A stretch of 64,000 nucleotides of DNA from positions 533,528 to 597,527 of the forward strand of contig PDUO01000036.1 of the NCBI GenBank assembly GCA_003008705.1. Direction: 5' to 3'. The notes below the pieces were generated by a model. The model was not told the DNA's origin, made no database searches, and saw only the letters and a program-made list of their open reading frames with translations. Shown here in pieces: positions 24,093-35,627 of this stretch. Every line of letters begins with the position of its first letter. The first letter of the stretch is position 1. Both the position numbers and the translations under genes were made by a program. This DNA comes from Pezicula radicicola. Its lineage: Eukaryota; Ascomycota; Leotiomycetes; Helotiales; Dermateaceae.

Positions 24093-25247
24093 ATGGCGTC
24101 TAACTCTCAGGATGATAACTTCAGTTTTGAGCGCCGCCATCAGAATGTCGCACCATGGTTTATCGACACAAGTTTCAATCACAGTCCGACCAGTATCAGC
24201 GGACCACCAACGGAAATAGATGACTGTTCCTATGCACCAATGCAACCACTTCAGCGTTGTTCCAAATCAGCTTATTATACCGTTGAGCGCTTCACTGACA
24301 GCGCTGTTAACATGACTTACAATACTCCCAGCAGCCAGGTCGAGAAGGCAGCAGACGACCAAGAAATAGAAGACGCCGCAATGGACGACGAGCAACAGTG
24401 TGACGAGGGGATAGACAACGAGGGGGATGATCACTGCGACTTACCACTATTGTCAAACGTACTTGGACCACTTAGATTCAGCAATGGTGTTACATATCAA
24501 CCACCTCAGAATTTATCACACAGGTCATCTACCTCTGCTCCAATTTCGCACCCTCCACAGGGAGAATCCATGGACTGGACAAGGGGTCGTCAACGAAGTT
24601 GTAAGGCGCGCAGTTTCTTTGCCAACGATGGAGGTGAAGCAAGCAACACCGAAGACTACCGCACGCGATACATGAAGCAAACCATCCAGGTCAAGTCAGG
24701 GTCTGATATTAACAGTTCCCTGACCGAGATGTTCAAAACCCGCGACTTTGATTCCATGTTCACCTCCTCTAACATGGAGGAAGAGAACGACTTAAAGTCA
24801 TTCGAAGCTGAAGAGGACGACAAAATGAAGGCCAGTTTGACCTTTCACAAAAGTGAGATTGATGCTCTTGTGGGGCGGACTTTTATAACTTCCAAGTTCA
24901 CTGAAGACCTTCCTGAGATCCAAGATGCTAGAAAGCAACCTTGTATTGCCACTTCTCACGTGTCTTCTCATGTCGTGCTTTCTGCTGGCATCACTGTAAC
25001 CCCATCTGCATCGGAGACTGGTGAAGCTTCGAGGGGCAAGAAGAGCTCTGATGGTGCGGTCAAGAAGTTTATCAGCAGACGGAACACGATCTTTTCTATA
25101 CGAGCGAATAACAAAGAAGATACGAAAACCAAGGGTAGTGAGGAGAGCCCGAAGAGTGAGAAGCACCAGCAGACTGAGGAGCGACAGCAAGTCGAGAACA
25201 GCAAGAAAGGCTTTGGTGGTTTCATGAAAAAGCTTTTTAACAGGTAG
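24093..25247 (+). CDS. intrinsically disordered protein, unknown
   Basis: Single exon of 384 residues from the ATG at 24093, which has a good context (CAACCATGGC). The frame is open slightly upstream but without another ATG. The sequence is hydrophilic: an acidic block near residues 92-116 (DDQEIEDAAMDDEQQCDEG...), a Ser-rich middle, a predicted helical segment (DLKSFEAEEDDKMKASLTFHK), and a Lys/Glu-rich tail ending in GFGGFMKKLFNR, a short amphipathic basic helix that could touch membranes. No enzyme motif, signal peptide or membrane helix. I do not recognise the family. Codon usage and length argue for a real gene. Confidence 0.65.
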   Translation: MASNSQDDNFSFERRHQNVAPWFIDTSFNHSPTSISGPPTEIDDCSYAPMQPLQRCSKSAYYTVERFTDSAVNMTYNTPSSQVEKAADDQEIEDAAMDDEQQCDEGIDNEGDDHCDLPLLSNVLGPLRFSNGVTYQPPQNLSHRSSTSAPISHPPQGESMDWTRGRQRSCKARSFFANDGGEASNTEDYRTRYMKQTIQVKSGSDINSSLTEMFKTRDFDSMFTSSNMEEENDLKSFEAEEDDKMKASLTFHKSEIDALVGRTFITSKFTEDLPEIQDARKQPCIATSHVSSHVVLSAGITVTPSASETGEASRGKKSSDGAVKKFISRRNTIFSIRANNKEDTKTKGSEESPKSEKHQQTEERQQVENSKKGFGGFMKKLFNR

Positions 25248-26142
25248 TCAGAAGGGGCTATGTTCTTTAGGAGGCTGCACGGCGTTTATTTTCCTTGCAT
25301 AGCGATGGAGTTATGTATGATTGCTTGGCATCTAGAGCCATATAAGGGATGTATTACTAGGAAAGTACGCTGGGATGAATTACCATTGCATGGAAATGGC
25401 GTACAGCATGTGTTTCTGGAAAGCCTTAGTATGTGTTTGGGTAGATGTGACTTTACTATTTTTGGGATCTGTATTTGAGGTGTGTTTTGGGTATGACCTG
25501 AATTAGAATTGGGGTCCTGGGGTTTATACCTACAGTGGGATATGTATATATGCATTAATTCATATAATAATAATTGCAATTGTTCTTAAAGCCTTTCCTT
25601 GAAGATATTAGCAACTGGTGATGTGCTATAGTTTATTGAAGTTGCGAGATTGGAACATTCAGAACGGCCAATATCATTTTCACCTTTACCATTTATTCAA
25701 ATTAATCTACCTACCTACCTACCTACCTGACCAAGATAAAATCATTCATTATCTAAAACACTCATCATACCAATCCTCCACAAAAAAACATCCCGTCCTC
25801 ACTCTCCTTTTCCTCGTATTCGTACCACACTACCCAAGCCCCAAGCCCAAAAAGCTACCCCGCCAACAACCCCACCAAGCGAAATATCTACAGGATTCAA
25901 CGTCAACCATCAATTCCTCAACCCTCGCCGTCACCAATTCTACTCAGACATCTCAATCACAAACTGGACAAACGACTTCAATCTCTATCGCAAACGCAAC
26001 ACCTGTCCTGCCTGCCTCCTTTTAGCCCGCTCTCCTATCTCCCGTCCTCCTTCCATCCAGCACGCCTCCAGCCGCCCCCTCCCTCCATTCAGCCCGCCCT
26101 CTTGCCGCCTCCAAGCCCACCCACCCGGCGGCACCCTTCAGA
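25248..26142. other. intergenic with CTAC microsatellite
   Basis: Contains a CTAC tetranucleotide run at about 25707-25728 and a strongly pyrimidine-rich tract at about 26020-26110. The tract lies just before the phosphatase-like gene and probably belongs to its leader. A frame open at 25618-26025 is low-complexity and not believed. Confidence 0.45.
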
Positions 26143-26880
26143 ATGGCACATACAATCGCCACCCTCCCCCGTATGCAAGCCTCAACACTATCCTCGATCC
26201 TCCTTGCGGAAATAGCTTCGAATACAGCTACGGCTACGGATGCAGCTGCTGCTACGGAGGGAAAGGCAGAGAAGGATTTAAAGACTACGGCACTGGGGAA
26301 GATTGCTATTATTGATGTTAGGGATGCTGGTACGCTTTGGATTCCCTGTTCTCCCATCACTTTTCCACTTTGCCTCTAGTCCACCCAGTTCTCAGCCCCC
26401 ACCACACAACATAACACAACACCCAACCTAGAAAAGCCAACTGACAATACTGGCACTATAGATCACATAGGCGGCCACATCCGTCATAGCACGCACGTCC
26501 CCTCCTCAACCCTCTCCCACACCATCCCTTCATTGGTTCACAAATTAAAAAATAAAGAAATCGTCGTCTTTCATTGTGCACTAAGTCAGCAACGTGGTCC
26601 TGGTGCTGCGTTGTCATATCTGAGGGAGAGGGAACGATTGTTGGGTTTGGGAACGACAATTGGAGAGGAGATGAAGAGGTCTGCTGTGGAGAGTAAGGGG
26701 AAGGGTGAGAAGGAGGGGGATGGGGAGTGGGTGGATGTTGATGAGGAGAAGGAAGGAAAGGAACAGAGGGTTTATGTTCTTGATAGGGGTTTTGTGGGTT
26801 GGCAGGAGACTTATGGGGAGGATGAGAGGTTGACGGAGGGGTATTCGAAGGAGCTTTGGAAGGAGGGGTATTGGATGTGA
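26143..26880 (+). CDS. Cdc25/rhodanese-like phosphatase or arsenate reductase (Ych1/Ibp1 type)
   Basis: Two exons (26143-26329 and 26462-26880) join to 201 residues. The single rhodanese domain has the N-terminal IAIIDVRDADHIGGHI segment across the splice site. Its active-site loop HCALSQQRG has C101-x5-R107, the Cdc25-type CX5R signature of small fungal phosphatases (Ych1/Ibp1) and related arsenate reductases. These hydrolyse phosphate from tyrosine-like substrates or reduce arsenate with the same cysteine. The domain is followed by GPGAALSYLRERERL, which is conserved. An insertion rich in Glu/Lys (about 125-160) lies before the terminal YVLDRGFVGWQ motif. The coding strand of exon 2 is strongly purine-biased. 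No arsenic gene neighbours, so a cell-cycle or stress phosphatase is as likely. Confidence 0.8.
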
Positions 26881-28137
26881 GGGGATGTGGTGGGATGTGG
26901 GTTTTTCGTAGGTATGCTTCTGGATGGAATAGGGGGGAGGGGGTAACAATGGAGTGTTGGGTTAGATAGGCATTGCGGGCGTTAAGGCTAAGGAGTGGGT
27001 CTGGTTGGAGTTATGTACTACTGTATCTAAGGGGATTATCCTAGAAATATGCATAGGTTCTCACAAATTGAGGATATATCTGCATGAAAGGTGTGTTATT
27101 TAGATGGTGATTAACTCATTTGGACATGTACTTGGACAATTTTATGTAGAATGGCTCTTGGGGAGTAAGAAACAGAGTCAGAAGCTTATCTCTGTATCCT
27201 GTACTTCATAGGGCCCACGAGGACCAATCTACATGGGTGCGATATGTAGTGAGAGTTGCTATGATTATATTAAAATGACTGTTTACTAGTCGTGGGCATT
27301 TGAAGCTGCATATCTCTTACTCGTAGTGGTGGTCACACTCTTTGCGACTGTTGGCCAGAGAATAATCGTAATCGGTGATCTCCTTCTCTTGACGGAGTAG
27401 AGCAACCGCAATAACCGCAGAAAGATAACAAGTATTGTAACCCTGTACTAGAAATTATTATTCCCATGTAGGTACCTATCTTTCTTGACCAGAACCACAG
27501 TCTTGTTTTTAAAGAGAGAAAATAGTTATTATATAAGAAGACGCAGTAGGACTAGGGACTTCTGATTCCAGTAATAAAGATTCAGCCTCACCTCCCATTC
27601 TGGAAATTTCAAGCACTGGAAGGCGCAGCATAAAGTGGCGCCGTGATGTCATCTCGCTGTATTCCCGTTTCACATCCTCATGTTGGATTCTGGAGATCGA
27701 ACGATCACAACATCAATCCTCCGTAAAGTCGGTCAGGAACCACAATTTCTAGTCGCTTCTAACGCTTCACTCGGCAACTTGGTGCAACCTGTTCCAAACT
27801 GTTCCTCCACTTCACGACTCACGTCACTATCTCCAGTTTCTTCCCCAGTACTTCTCAGTCCTTCTCCATATAAAATGTTCGAATCATGCATCTGGTGCTG
27901 CATGATTTGTGGTGCTTTGCTATTGCCGAACTACGACGGTAGGTATATACAGCTTCCTATATTCCTCTCCTCTCCCTGATCATTGATTTCTCTCTGTCTT
28001 CCTGACGTCTAACGCCTCTGATCTTTTTTGCTCTGCACATCCTATTGTCACTATCAACGCTCTTAGCACCCCAAAACACCAACAAGCAGATCAACGGGCC
28101 ATCCCCAACTCCAACTCCATCCATCACATAATCAACC
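26881..28137. other. intergenic, no gene seen
   Basis: 1.26 kb between two plus-strand genes. No convincing frame; the frame at 27680-27979 is non-ATG and Ser/Pro-rich. Probably the 3' UTR of the phosphatase gene and the promoter of the next gene. Confidence 0.5.
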
Positions 28138-29001
28138 ATGGTCTCTACTACCGCCCCCGAACCACGCCGTCCCTCTATAATCACCAAACGAACCCACCTC
28201 CGCAACCAAAAGCACGAAAACGACACCAACACATCAACAAAGCAGCCCACAGCGACATTAACCACTCCCACGAGTCAAAACCACCACACCACACCCCGCA
28301 TCTTCGACAGCCTCCTCGCAGGCTTAGGCTACGCATCCCTAACCTACTACATCCTCCGAAACTGGCACAAACACACCCTCACAACCTATGAACTAGCGAG
28401 CCTCTCACTGAGCACCTTCGCAATAGGATATGGGCTTTTTGATCTGGGCAAGAGGATGGGTATGATTGCCGGCTCTTCGTCTACGCTGCGAGCAGACGAC
28501 GGATTCGCTGTTGATATAGGTGGGGAAAAGGAAGCGGAAGAAGAGAAAGAGGAAGACGACGAAGAGGATGAGGAAGCGTGGAAAGGCCAGTTTAAGGGGA
28601 GGGAATTTGAGGAATTGAATGATAAGGAGAAGATTGAGTGGTTGAGGTTGGAGGGGGAGAAGATTAGAGGAGTACAGGGCGAGGAGGAGTTGAGGTGTGG
28701 GAGGGCTTATATTGCTAAGGAGCAGGCTTATGTTGAGTATGAGAAGTTTGGGGGATATGGGGGGAGCGCTTGGAAGAGGTATGTTTTTTTTTCTGTTGTG
28801 TTTTGTGACTGTTGGGGGCCTTGTTGAGTTGGGATTTAAGATGAGACGGGTTTGTAGACTTATGGCTAACATTTGATTTCTGTACACAGATATGCGGATG
28901 CCGATGTCGAATGTCAGACTATGTATAATGAACATCAGAAGCAGCAGAAGAGATTGAAGCAGATTGGGACCGAGATTAATGAGTTGCAGCAGTCGATATA
29001 G
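28138..29001 (+). CDS. two-TM acidic coiled-coil protein, unknown
   Basis: Two exons (28138-28778 and 28890-29001) join in frame to 250 residues. The start is an ATG in good context (CAACCATGG). Residues 1-56 are Thr/Pro/Asn-rich and disordered. Two membrane segments follow (about 62-78, LLAGLGYASLTYYILRN, and about 86-104, YELASLSLSTFAIGYGLF). Then comes an acidic run (EEEKEEDDEEDEE, about 139-151) and a charged helix, and the second exon ends with a coiled coil (KQQKRLKQIGTEINELQQ). The topology suggests an endomembrane or mitochondrial anchor with a cytosolic acidic helix. The family is not recognised. Confidence 0.7.
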
Positions 29002-30166
29002 GGTTAGATGATAGAAAGTGGGGTGGAGGGTGGAGAGATGGAAGGAGTAAAGGGGAGAGTGATTGATGAATGAGGGCAGGTTGGCGAATGAATGCAAAAA
29101 TAATGGATACCTGGATGGGATGGAGTTAATGATCGGTTATACGAAGGATGGTTTCTCTCTACTATACTGCCTTTTTGGATAGATTGATAGATGGCACATA
29201 GAAAAATAAAGATTAAGATTGTGTAGGCTAACTTGATCATCCCTGAAAACCTTACAACTTACAAAACATTTTTTAGATTACTTTTTTTTTAGGGGGGTTT
29301 TCCCCTAAAAAGTTTACGAGTGGCTAAGCAGGCACAGCTAAAGTCGGTGATTGATCCTTGGAATTACTCAAGGATTGTCTTCTCTGTGCCATGTCAGGGA
29401 TCACTAGGAATGACCTTGACCATTAATGAGTTCAGGTCTGTCTACTTTAGAATAGTCTCTATAATATATGATACAAAGAGAGTTATTTCGCAGAAATAGA
29501 AATTTTGTAAATGCTTTCAAAAGAAAACTCTCTCTAGCTACAGTAACTAGTCTCTGCATACCACGCGTGATCTGTTCTAAAGTGAGAGAATGTTTTTGTG
29601 GTGGTAGTTATGTTTATTAGTATTATACTGAGATTAGTTGTTTTTATTTTCGCTGTGGATATGATTTATGATTTATGGTTTTATGATTTAGATAATTTGG
29701 GTTGTTAGAGTTGAATGAATATGAAGTTTGATGGCTAGTGTTGGTTGAGGGTGATGGGATTTGGAAGGAGGTGTGATGATTTTAGTTTATTAAATATATA
29801 AGATAGGTTAGTTCTGGTAGCTCTCTTTCATTGGGAGTGAAGTTGCTGATGTAGGTAGGTTTATATGGTTTGAAAGTATATGTGATTATTACTATATCTT
29901 TACTTTTACAAACAAGGGTATTGATTTACTGTTCTGGAAATGGTGGTAAGTTAAAGACAAGTAAGTGATTAGTGGAAATGACTTGTGGACCTGTTAGGGA
30001 GGGAGGGAGGTAATCAAGTCTCGACGTATTTTGAAACTTAGAGAAGTAGGTTTCATGTTTAGAGAGAGGGAATCGGTGATGTTATAAGATCTTATAATTG
30101 ATGTAAATTGTGTATTAATACTATAGTAGATATAGTAAAGCTAGTTACATTTGCGGAACCTTTGTA
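29002..30166. other. AT-rich intergenic
   Basis: AT-rich, with poly-T and TTTATGATTTATGATTTA-like simple runs near 29660-29700. No coding frame. The region begins the transition from conserved genes to accessory DNA. Confidence 0.5.
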
Positions 30167-30580
30167 TCAAGTCCTTCTCCTTCTCCGTAGCTTACGTATA
30201 GAATAAGCTACCGGATAAATAATCTCTCTGCCTGATATCTCTCTGCCTGACCCTGTTGAATTAAAGCGAATTGTACGAGCATCAACGCTCGTTAAGTGAG
30301 GAAGTATATCGTGAGGTTGTAGTCTATGTATTGGAAGAATGGTTGTAGATTTATGAGCTATGAGAAGGGTTAGTGGTTTTATTGGCTTTATATACGGAGG
30401 TACTTGTACTTGTACGGGACAAGTATATATAGCCGAGTTGAGGAACTTACATAGATTTCGGAACTGCTTAAAGCTTTGATAGCTGATGAAAGTCCCCAGA
30501 ATTGTAGCGATGATACTTGGGATACTGAGGATGAGTGTTGCGAGTGCGATTTTATCATTGTCTGCAAGTGCTGTACCCAT
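30167..30580 (-). CDS. small membrane-anchored protein candidate
   Basis: An ATG-initiated frame of 137 codons. Residues 12-36 (ATLILSIPSIIATILGTFISY) are a clear hydrophobic helix after a short polar N-terminus. The rest is basic and ends RKLRRRRRT. A possible splice donor (ATGTAAGTTCC on the coding strand near 30452) would remove the middle, so the C-terminal part is uncertain. No known domain. Small proteins with this N-terminal arrangement occur near NLR-like genes in fungi, but I cannot identify this one. It may equally be a chance frame. Confidence 0.3.
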   Translation of the reverse strand: MGTALADNDKIALATLILSIPSIIATILGTFISYQSFKQFRNLCKFLNSAIYTCPVQVQVPPYIKPIKPLTLLIAHKSTTILPIHRLQPHDILPHLTSVDARTIRFNSTGSGREISGREIIYPVAYSIRKLRRRRRT

Positions 30581-31554
30581 CGTATTAGTAAACGCAGTTT
30601 GTCAAATTGTGGTGAGAGGACTTTACTCATGTTGATTCCAGGGGATTTCTTTTAGTGTATTAGGTACTCGAAGACATATCTTGCTTTTGGTACGATTTTA
30701 AGATTGTAAACGCTGATGGTTAAAATATTAGGTTATGAATTCTATAGGTGGGTGATTTGCTATGGTTTATATTGTTCTTTTTTGTGCACTATATCGGGCG
30801 AAAGAGAAAAAAAGTACTATTAAAAAGTACTATCTATATAGCTGTTCTCGAAGTTATTGTGGTGATACAGTAGGCTTCTATAAGGCGGGAGTCACGTGAA
30901 GGAAGAAAGTCCTATCTGCACGCACTCTCGGAGGGCAAGGATGAGTTCTGGTGTGATCCAATCGCTTAGTGTGACTGGCTAATGCCATCTTATACTCGCG
31001 CCGCTCAGTATCCCTTAGATGAGTATGGAAATCATAATAAGTATTCTAGCACTTTCAAGTTAAGATCGAAGTTTTACATCCTTCAAATTAATGTATTATT
31101 TTTGATAAATATAAATAATACGTTCTAATTTCCTAATTCCTGATTAGCTATCCGAGACGACATGAGTAGAGAGACCCAAAGCAATGGTCATTGGGTTCGC
31201 GTGGCTAGAATTAAAGCCACCCGACGTGGTGTTGCATGGGAATCGTCATGGGTCGACAGCTAAGATACCACAGGACTTTTTTCATTGTCGCGTCATTGGC
31301 TGAATGCCGAGATGCATAGGACTTTTTATTCGATCCAGCTTCACAGCCTCATCTACAAGTAGTTCGCGGCTGCCCAACTGTGTAAATAGAGGAACTTTCT
31401 TTCCTCCCCCATTTCGTTTCTTCAAACAATCACAATACTCCCATATTCTTTTCCAAGCACCCTTCTTGACCTTCGCTCACTAGAGTTAGAAGTATTCTGT
31501 CCGGTCGTACTACACCAAAAGAATCTACAGATTGTACAAAATTTCGATAGTACT
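30581..31554. other. intergenic upstream of Clr5-ankyrin gene
   Basis: About 1 kb, AT-rich, with no coding frame. It should contain the promoter of the Clr5-ankyrin gene. Pyrimidine-rich segments occur at about 31396-31450, close to its start. Confidence 0.45.
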
Positions 31555-34500
31555 ATGAATTTTCTATCCGAACAGTCAAATCCAATGCCATCTCAGCAAT
31601 TTTCACAATCCACAACCCGCAAGCGGGCCCCAAAGGCACCAACTATGTCTCCCGAGAGATGGAAACCTTGCGAGGATCGAATAAAGCAACTCTGGGTCCA
31701 CGAAAGCTATTCTATTGATAACTTACGAAAGACTATAAACAAAGAGTTCGGCCTTGAAACTACGCGAGTCACCCTTTCTTCTTGCATATCAATAGACAGA
31801 TGATGGCTACATTCGAAGCCCCAAATTGCATCTGATCTTTATTAGCAGGAGTTTCAGTTCACGAAGGCATTGGTTGAGCGTAGAGATCAGAGCTGTAGGC
31901 TAATACTAGTGCAGAAAACGTCAATATGTAGCCCAGCTCGACAACATGAAAATTGAACGAAACGTGAAGGTGAAGGAGCGGAGAGCAATTGTACGGCACA
32001 TCGACAACCGAGTACGCAAGACCGGAAAGAAGAGTAGCCATGTACGTGTCAGAGGACATAATATAAGTCATCAAAAGCTAGACCGCTGGTCAAAAGAATT
32101 TTTCATAGATCAACAGTACAGGTGCACAAGCCCACAGTCTCGTGAGTCTATCTTTGCTGCTCTTTCTTCAAATAAAGTACTATACTGATGGCCTGTTGAA
32201 AGCATTGCCAAGCGGCATCAGCATATATACCAACTCACTGCGCGGCTCTCCAACGTTAATCACATCCTCTCTTTCAGACAGCCGCCCATTAGGTGCAGAA
32301 TCAATGAACTCGAAGGCTATGAGAAGTGCTCTTGTACAACGGCTACTTGCCTATGCTCAAACCCCGAATCATATAATTCAGTCTCAGGGAGCGCAAGCGA
32401 TCTTCAATGATCTTCAGCTCATCCTCAGCTGTAATCGTGGCACCTGTAAAAAACATGGCATTGGCGCATGGAATCCTACATTGGAGAAAGATATCACACG
32501 TCTACGGAACTTAATAAACATGGATATCAACCAGAAGCTTGTTGTGGAGAGGCAAGCTAGCAGTAGGTAACAATATGACACATAAAATTTTGAATACTAA
32601 ACTGCAATAGATGCACAGGAGAGGTTTGCAGTCGAAGTAAACAGGATTTCTCAAAACAGACCATCACGGCGAAATTATCATTATGCATTTTGGAAGACTC
32701 CATATTGCGATGTAGCAGCGTCGTTTTGGACAACCCAAACTGTTGCCGATGCTACTATGGCAGGACAAGATGCGTCTGTCATGAATGAGGAAGACTTGGC
32801 TGTTAGAATTGCATTGATTCCTAGAACTTGTGGAAGGAGTTCATTACGTGTCATATGCGATTTCGATTTCACTCCAAATATCGATCCATTTACAAAAATC
32901 ACGTATCAAGCAATGATTCCGAACGAATCTGAAGTATTCACGATTGTGGCTTCTGGGGAAGTCAGGGGGCTTATGGAACTTCTTGAAAGTGGCACAGCAT
33001 CCTTAACTGATCGTGATGAACAAGGACGATCACTTCTGAATGTGAGTTATCATACATTAATCATTGAATAAGTAGTAACTTCGGAACAGTATGCAATATG
33101 CAATGCTCGTGTGGAGATGTGCCGATTTTTAGTTGAAAGAAAAGCAGATGTTGATTCAATTGAGCCAGATGCTTTAGGATATTTTGGGTAAGGCTGTTTC
33201 TAGCACTTGCACTATCGATGCTCTAGATTTTCATCCTAGGAATAAAAGCTAATAATGGAAATTAGTCCAGTACATTCAATTCAAGGCAAGAATGATACCG
33301 AGATCGATAAGCAAGAACGCCACGAAAAAACGAGCTGTTTAAAGATAATGCTACAAGCTGGAGGAGACCCATCCCTTCAAGTGTACCTGGGAGGCGGTGA
33401 TTGGAGTGATTGCTTCACAATGACGATCGAACAGCGCTCAATAGTAAATATGACTGTCTTTGAATAGCCGTAAAGTGCGCTAACTTCAATCAGACCGCGC
33501 TAAGGCATATGCTAGACTTAGGAGAGCCATTTATCAGCTCGAGAAGTACCTGCAAAGAATTTCTGCCATCCGAGAATTACGAGTATTCTCCTCTGATATT
33601 GCTAGCGAACGACTGCGGATATACGTTCGGTGGAACACTTGATATCGTTGATAAAGCAATCCTCCTCATTCAAAGAAAAGCTGACATCTCATATCGTCAT
33701 TCCAGTAGTGGTAATACAGTTCTCCATACGCTTCTGGGATGTAGACGTTACTACGAGAGAATATCAAGAAAAACAGCTCGTGGATGGGGTAGGCTACGCC
33801 AGTATAACCTGTCCTTGACAGAGCCAATGGATCTACTCATTGCCTTTATAACGGCGGGTGCAGACGTGTATGCCACTAACAATTATGGCAACACTCCATC
33901 TATCGTAGCGAGAGAATATAACCGAGAAGAGGAGTGGATCAAAGCCCTTGAAGCATGTGGCTATGATTCTGAAGAGGTCTTAGAACATCCACACCCAAGT
34001 GTTAATGATCCGAAGCATAAACGACAGACATCTAAACTTTCCTTCGAAGAATACTGTGAGCGACGAAGTGAGAGATTACGATCCGTGGTGGCCCAGGCGG
34101 GGCTAGAAGCCGGGGGAGAGGACGACAAGGATAGCGATGATGACGATTCCAATTATGAACTCCAAAAGAACAAGAATTCCGACTTGGCCAATTCAGACAC
34201 GCCCGAATGTGAATGTGACCCTGAATGGGCAGAATGTGATGCAGAGAGTCCAGGCAATGATGGCGGACATGCAACAACGACTCCTAAAGATGCAGAATAC
34301 GCTAATCACGACATGGATCGAAACGTTGAGGGTATCGAAGATGACTTTCATGACCTGTCAATGGGGTTTCATCATGACCAAGTATCGGCTTATAACCACG
34401 GCGAAGAAGAAAGATTTGACTCAACTTATTTCGACATGGCTACTTTATTCGCAGATGATTTCTTTGATTTCAACAACGACGACAACCTTGATTTTCAAAC

Positions 34501-34816
34501 CGCAGACTGCAATATGTATGACGTTTTAGGCGAACAGTCGGATCAAATAGTAACAGATGTGGCTGGCGGAGCGAAGCCTGGCTTCAATGGCTCGCTTACT
34601 TATGAACCCCTCGATTTCGACAACAACCTTTACGTCGAAACTGTTAATTATAATCCTCAAGAACAAGATATTACGGAGTATAATGGTCAGGAATTGATGA
34701 CTGGTTATGGCAAAGGCGACGAGTTTGAAGAGATGGATTTTGATATGAATCCCTCGCTTACAGCCATGAGAATGCTGGAGGAATTTGTCGAATTTGAGAA
34801 GATGGTCAATTTTTAG
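31555..34816 (+). CDS. Clr5-domain ankyrin-like protein
   Basis: Seven exons (31555-31767, 31910-32141, 32203-32562, 32611-33041, 33090-33187, 33266-33443, 33494-34816) join in phase to 944 residues. The Clr5 domain, a DNA-binding-like module of fungal proteins, covers about residues 30-95 (ERWKPCEDRIKQLWVHE... then RKRQYVAQLDNMKIERNVK). The middle (about 200-400) is a conserved region of this fungal family with Cys/Trp motifs (LSCNRGTCKKHGIGAWNP, FWKTPYCDVAASFW). Ankyrin-like repeats follow (GEVRGLMELLESGTASLTDRDEQGRSLL; MDLLIAFITAGADVYATNNYGNTPS). The C-terminal 280 residues are acidic and disordered. The 31768-31909 intron has a weak donor (GTCACC) and is the least sure junction. Likely nuclear; the role is unknown. 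Confidence 0.75.
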
Positions 34817-35627
34817 GATTCTAGATTAGGTAGTATGGAAGATATATATTGTTAGTTATCTTCTTGTATATATGTTTAGTACTTACAAGCTGCTAGCAAT
34901 ATTATTAAAGCCTACAAATTCTCTCGACTGGCAAGCAAACACTCTGTCGCTTAATTTAGGGGCTGTATGTGCAGAGCCAGTGTTTAATTGCAAAACAAAG
35001 TGGATACTCATTACCTTTTGGAACCTCCTCCTAAGAAGTATAGATATTCAGGTGCTCCTTCTAGAAATCAACTATTTTATGGCCATCTACTCTAAATAAT
35101 CAACTTTTGTCGTTACAATAGGATTATCTCTTAGAGCAAGCAAGTTCTTCTCTGATTAGGTGATTAGTAAAAAGCTGACAAAGCGAGTTACATATTTACA
35201 ACCTCTATTTATCCTTTCTAGTTTGGACAATGACTGACTCGACTGTATAGCTTTCCTCCGGTTCCGGCGTCTTCTTGATTCCTACACCACTTAACACAAT
35301 CCATATTTGCTGTAGCCCTCTATTAGCGCAAGAGGGTAAAGGTTTGCAACATTCAAAACTAGCTAGAGCTAGATTAATGACACCACAATCTATGCTTGAA
35401 AAAACTATCATTTCACCAAGCGTAAGTAAATGTACTGTTAAAGCGATGGCGATGAACAACCTACAGTCTTTTCAAAAATAATCTTGGTGCCGTACATTGG
35501 TAAAGGCCACAGAACGATCTACCAGCAAAGATTGCAACGGCCCAGTAGGCCGCAATCCTTGACATGTGCTTCATGTACTTTACTTTTTCGTGGCTGAAGT
35601 ACGTGTGTTGGTCGAAACTTGTGTGTC
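34817..35627. other. intergenic, no gene seen
   Basis: Between two genes that converge. Short frames only. Probably the two 3' UTRs plus AT-rich filler. Confidence 0.5.

Noticed and set aside
25618..26025. 135-codon plus-strand frame before the phosphatase-like gene
   Set aside because: Low complexity derived from a CTAC microsatellite and pyrimidine tract; no homology, and it is not linked in frame to the next gene.
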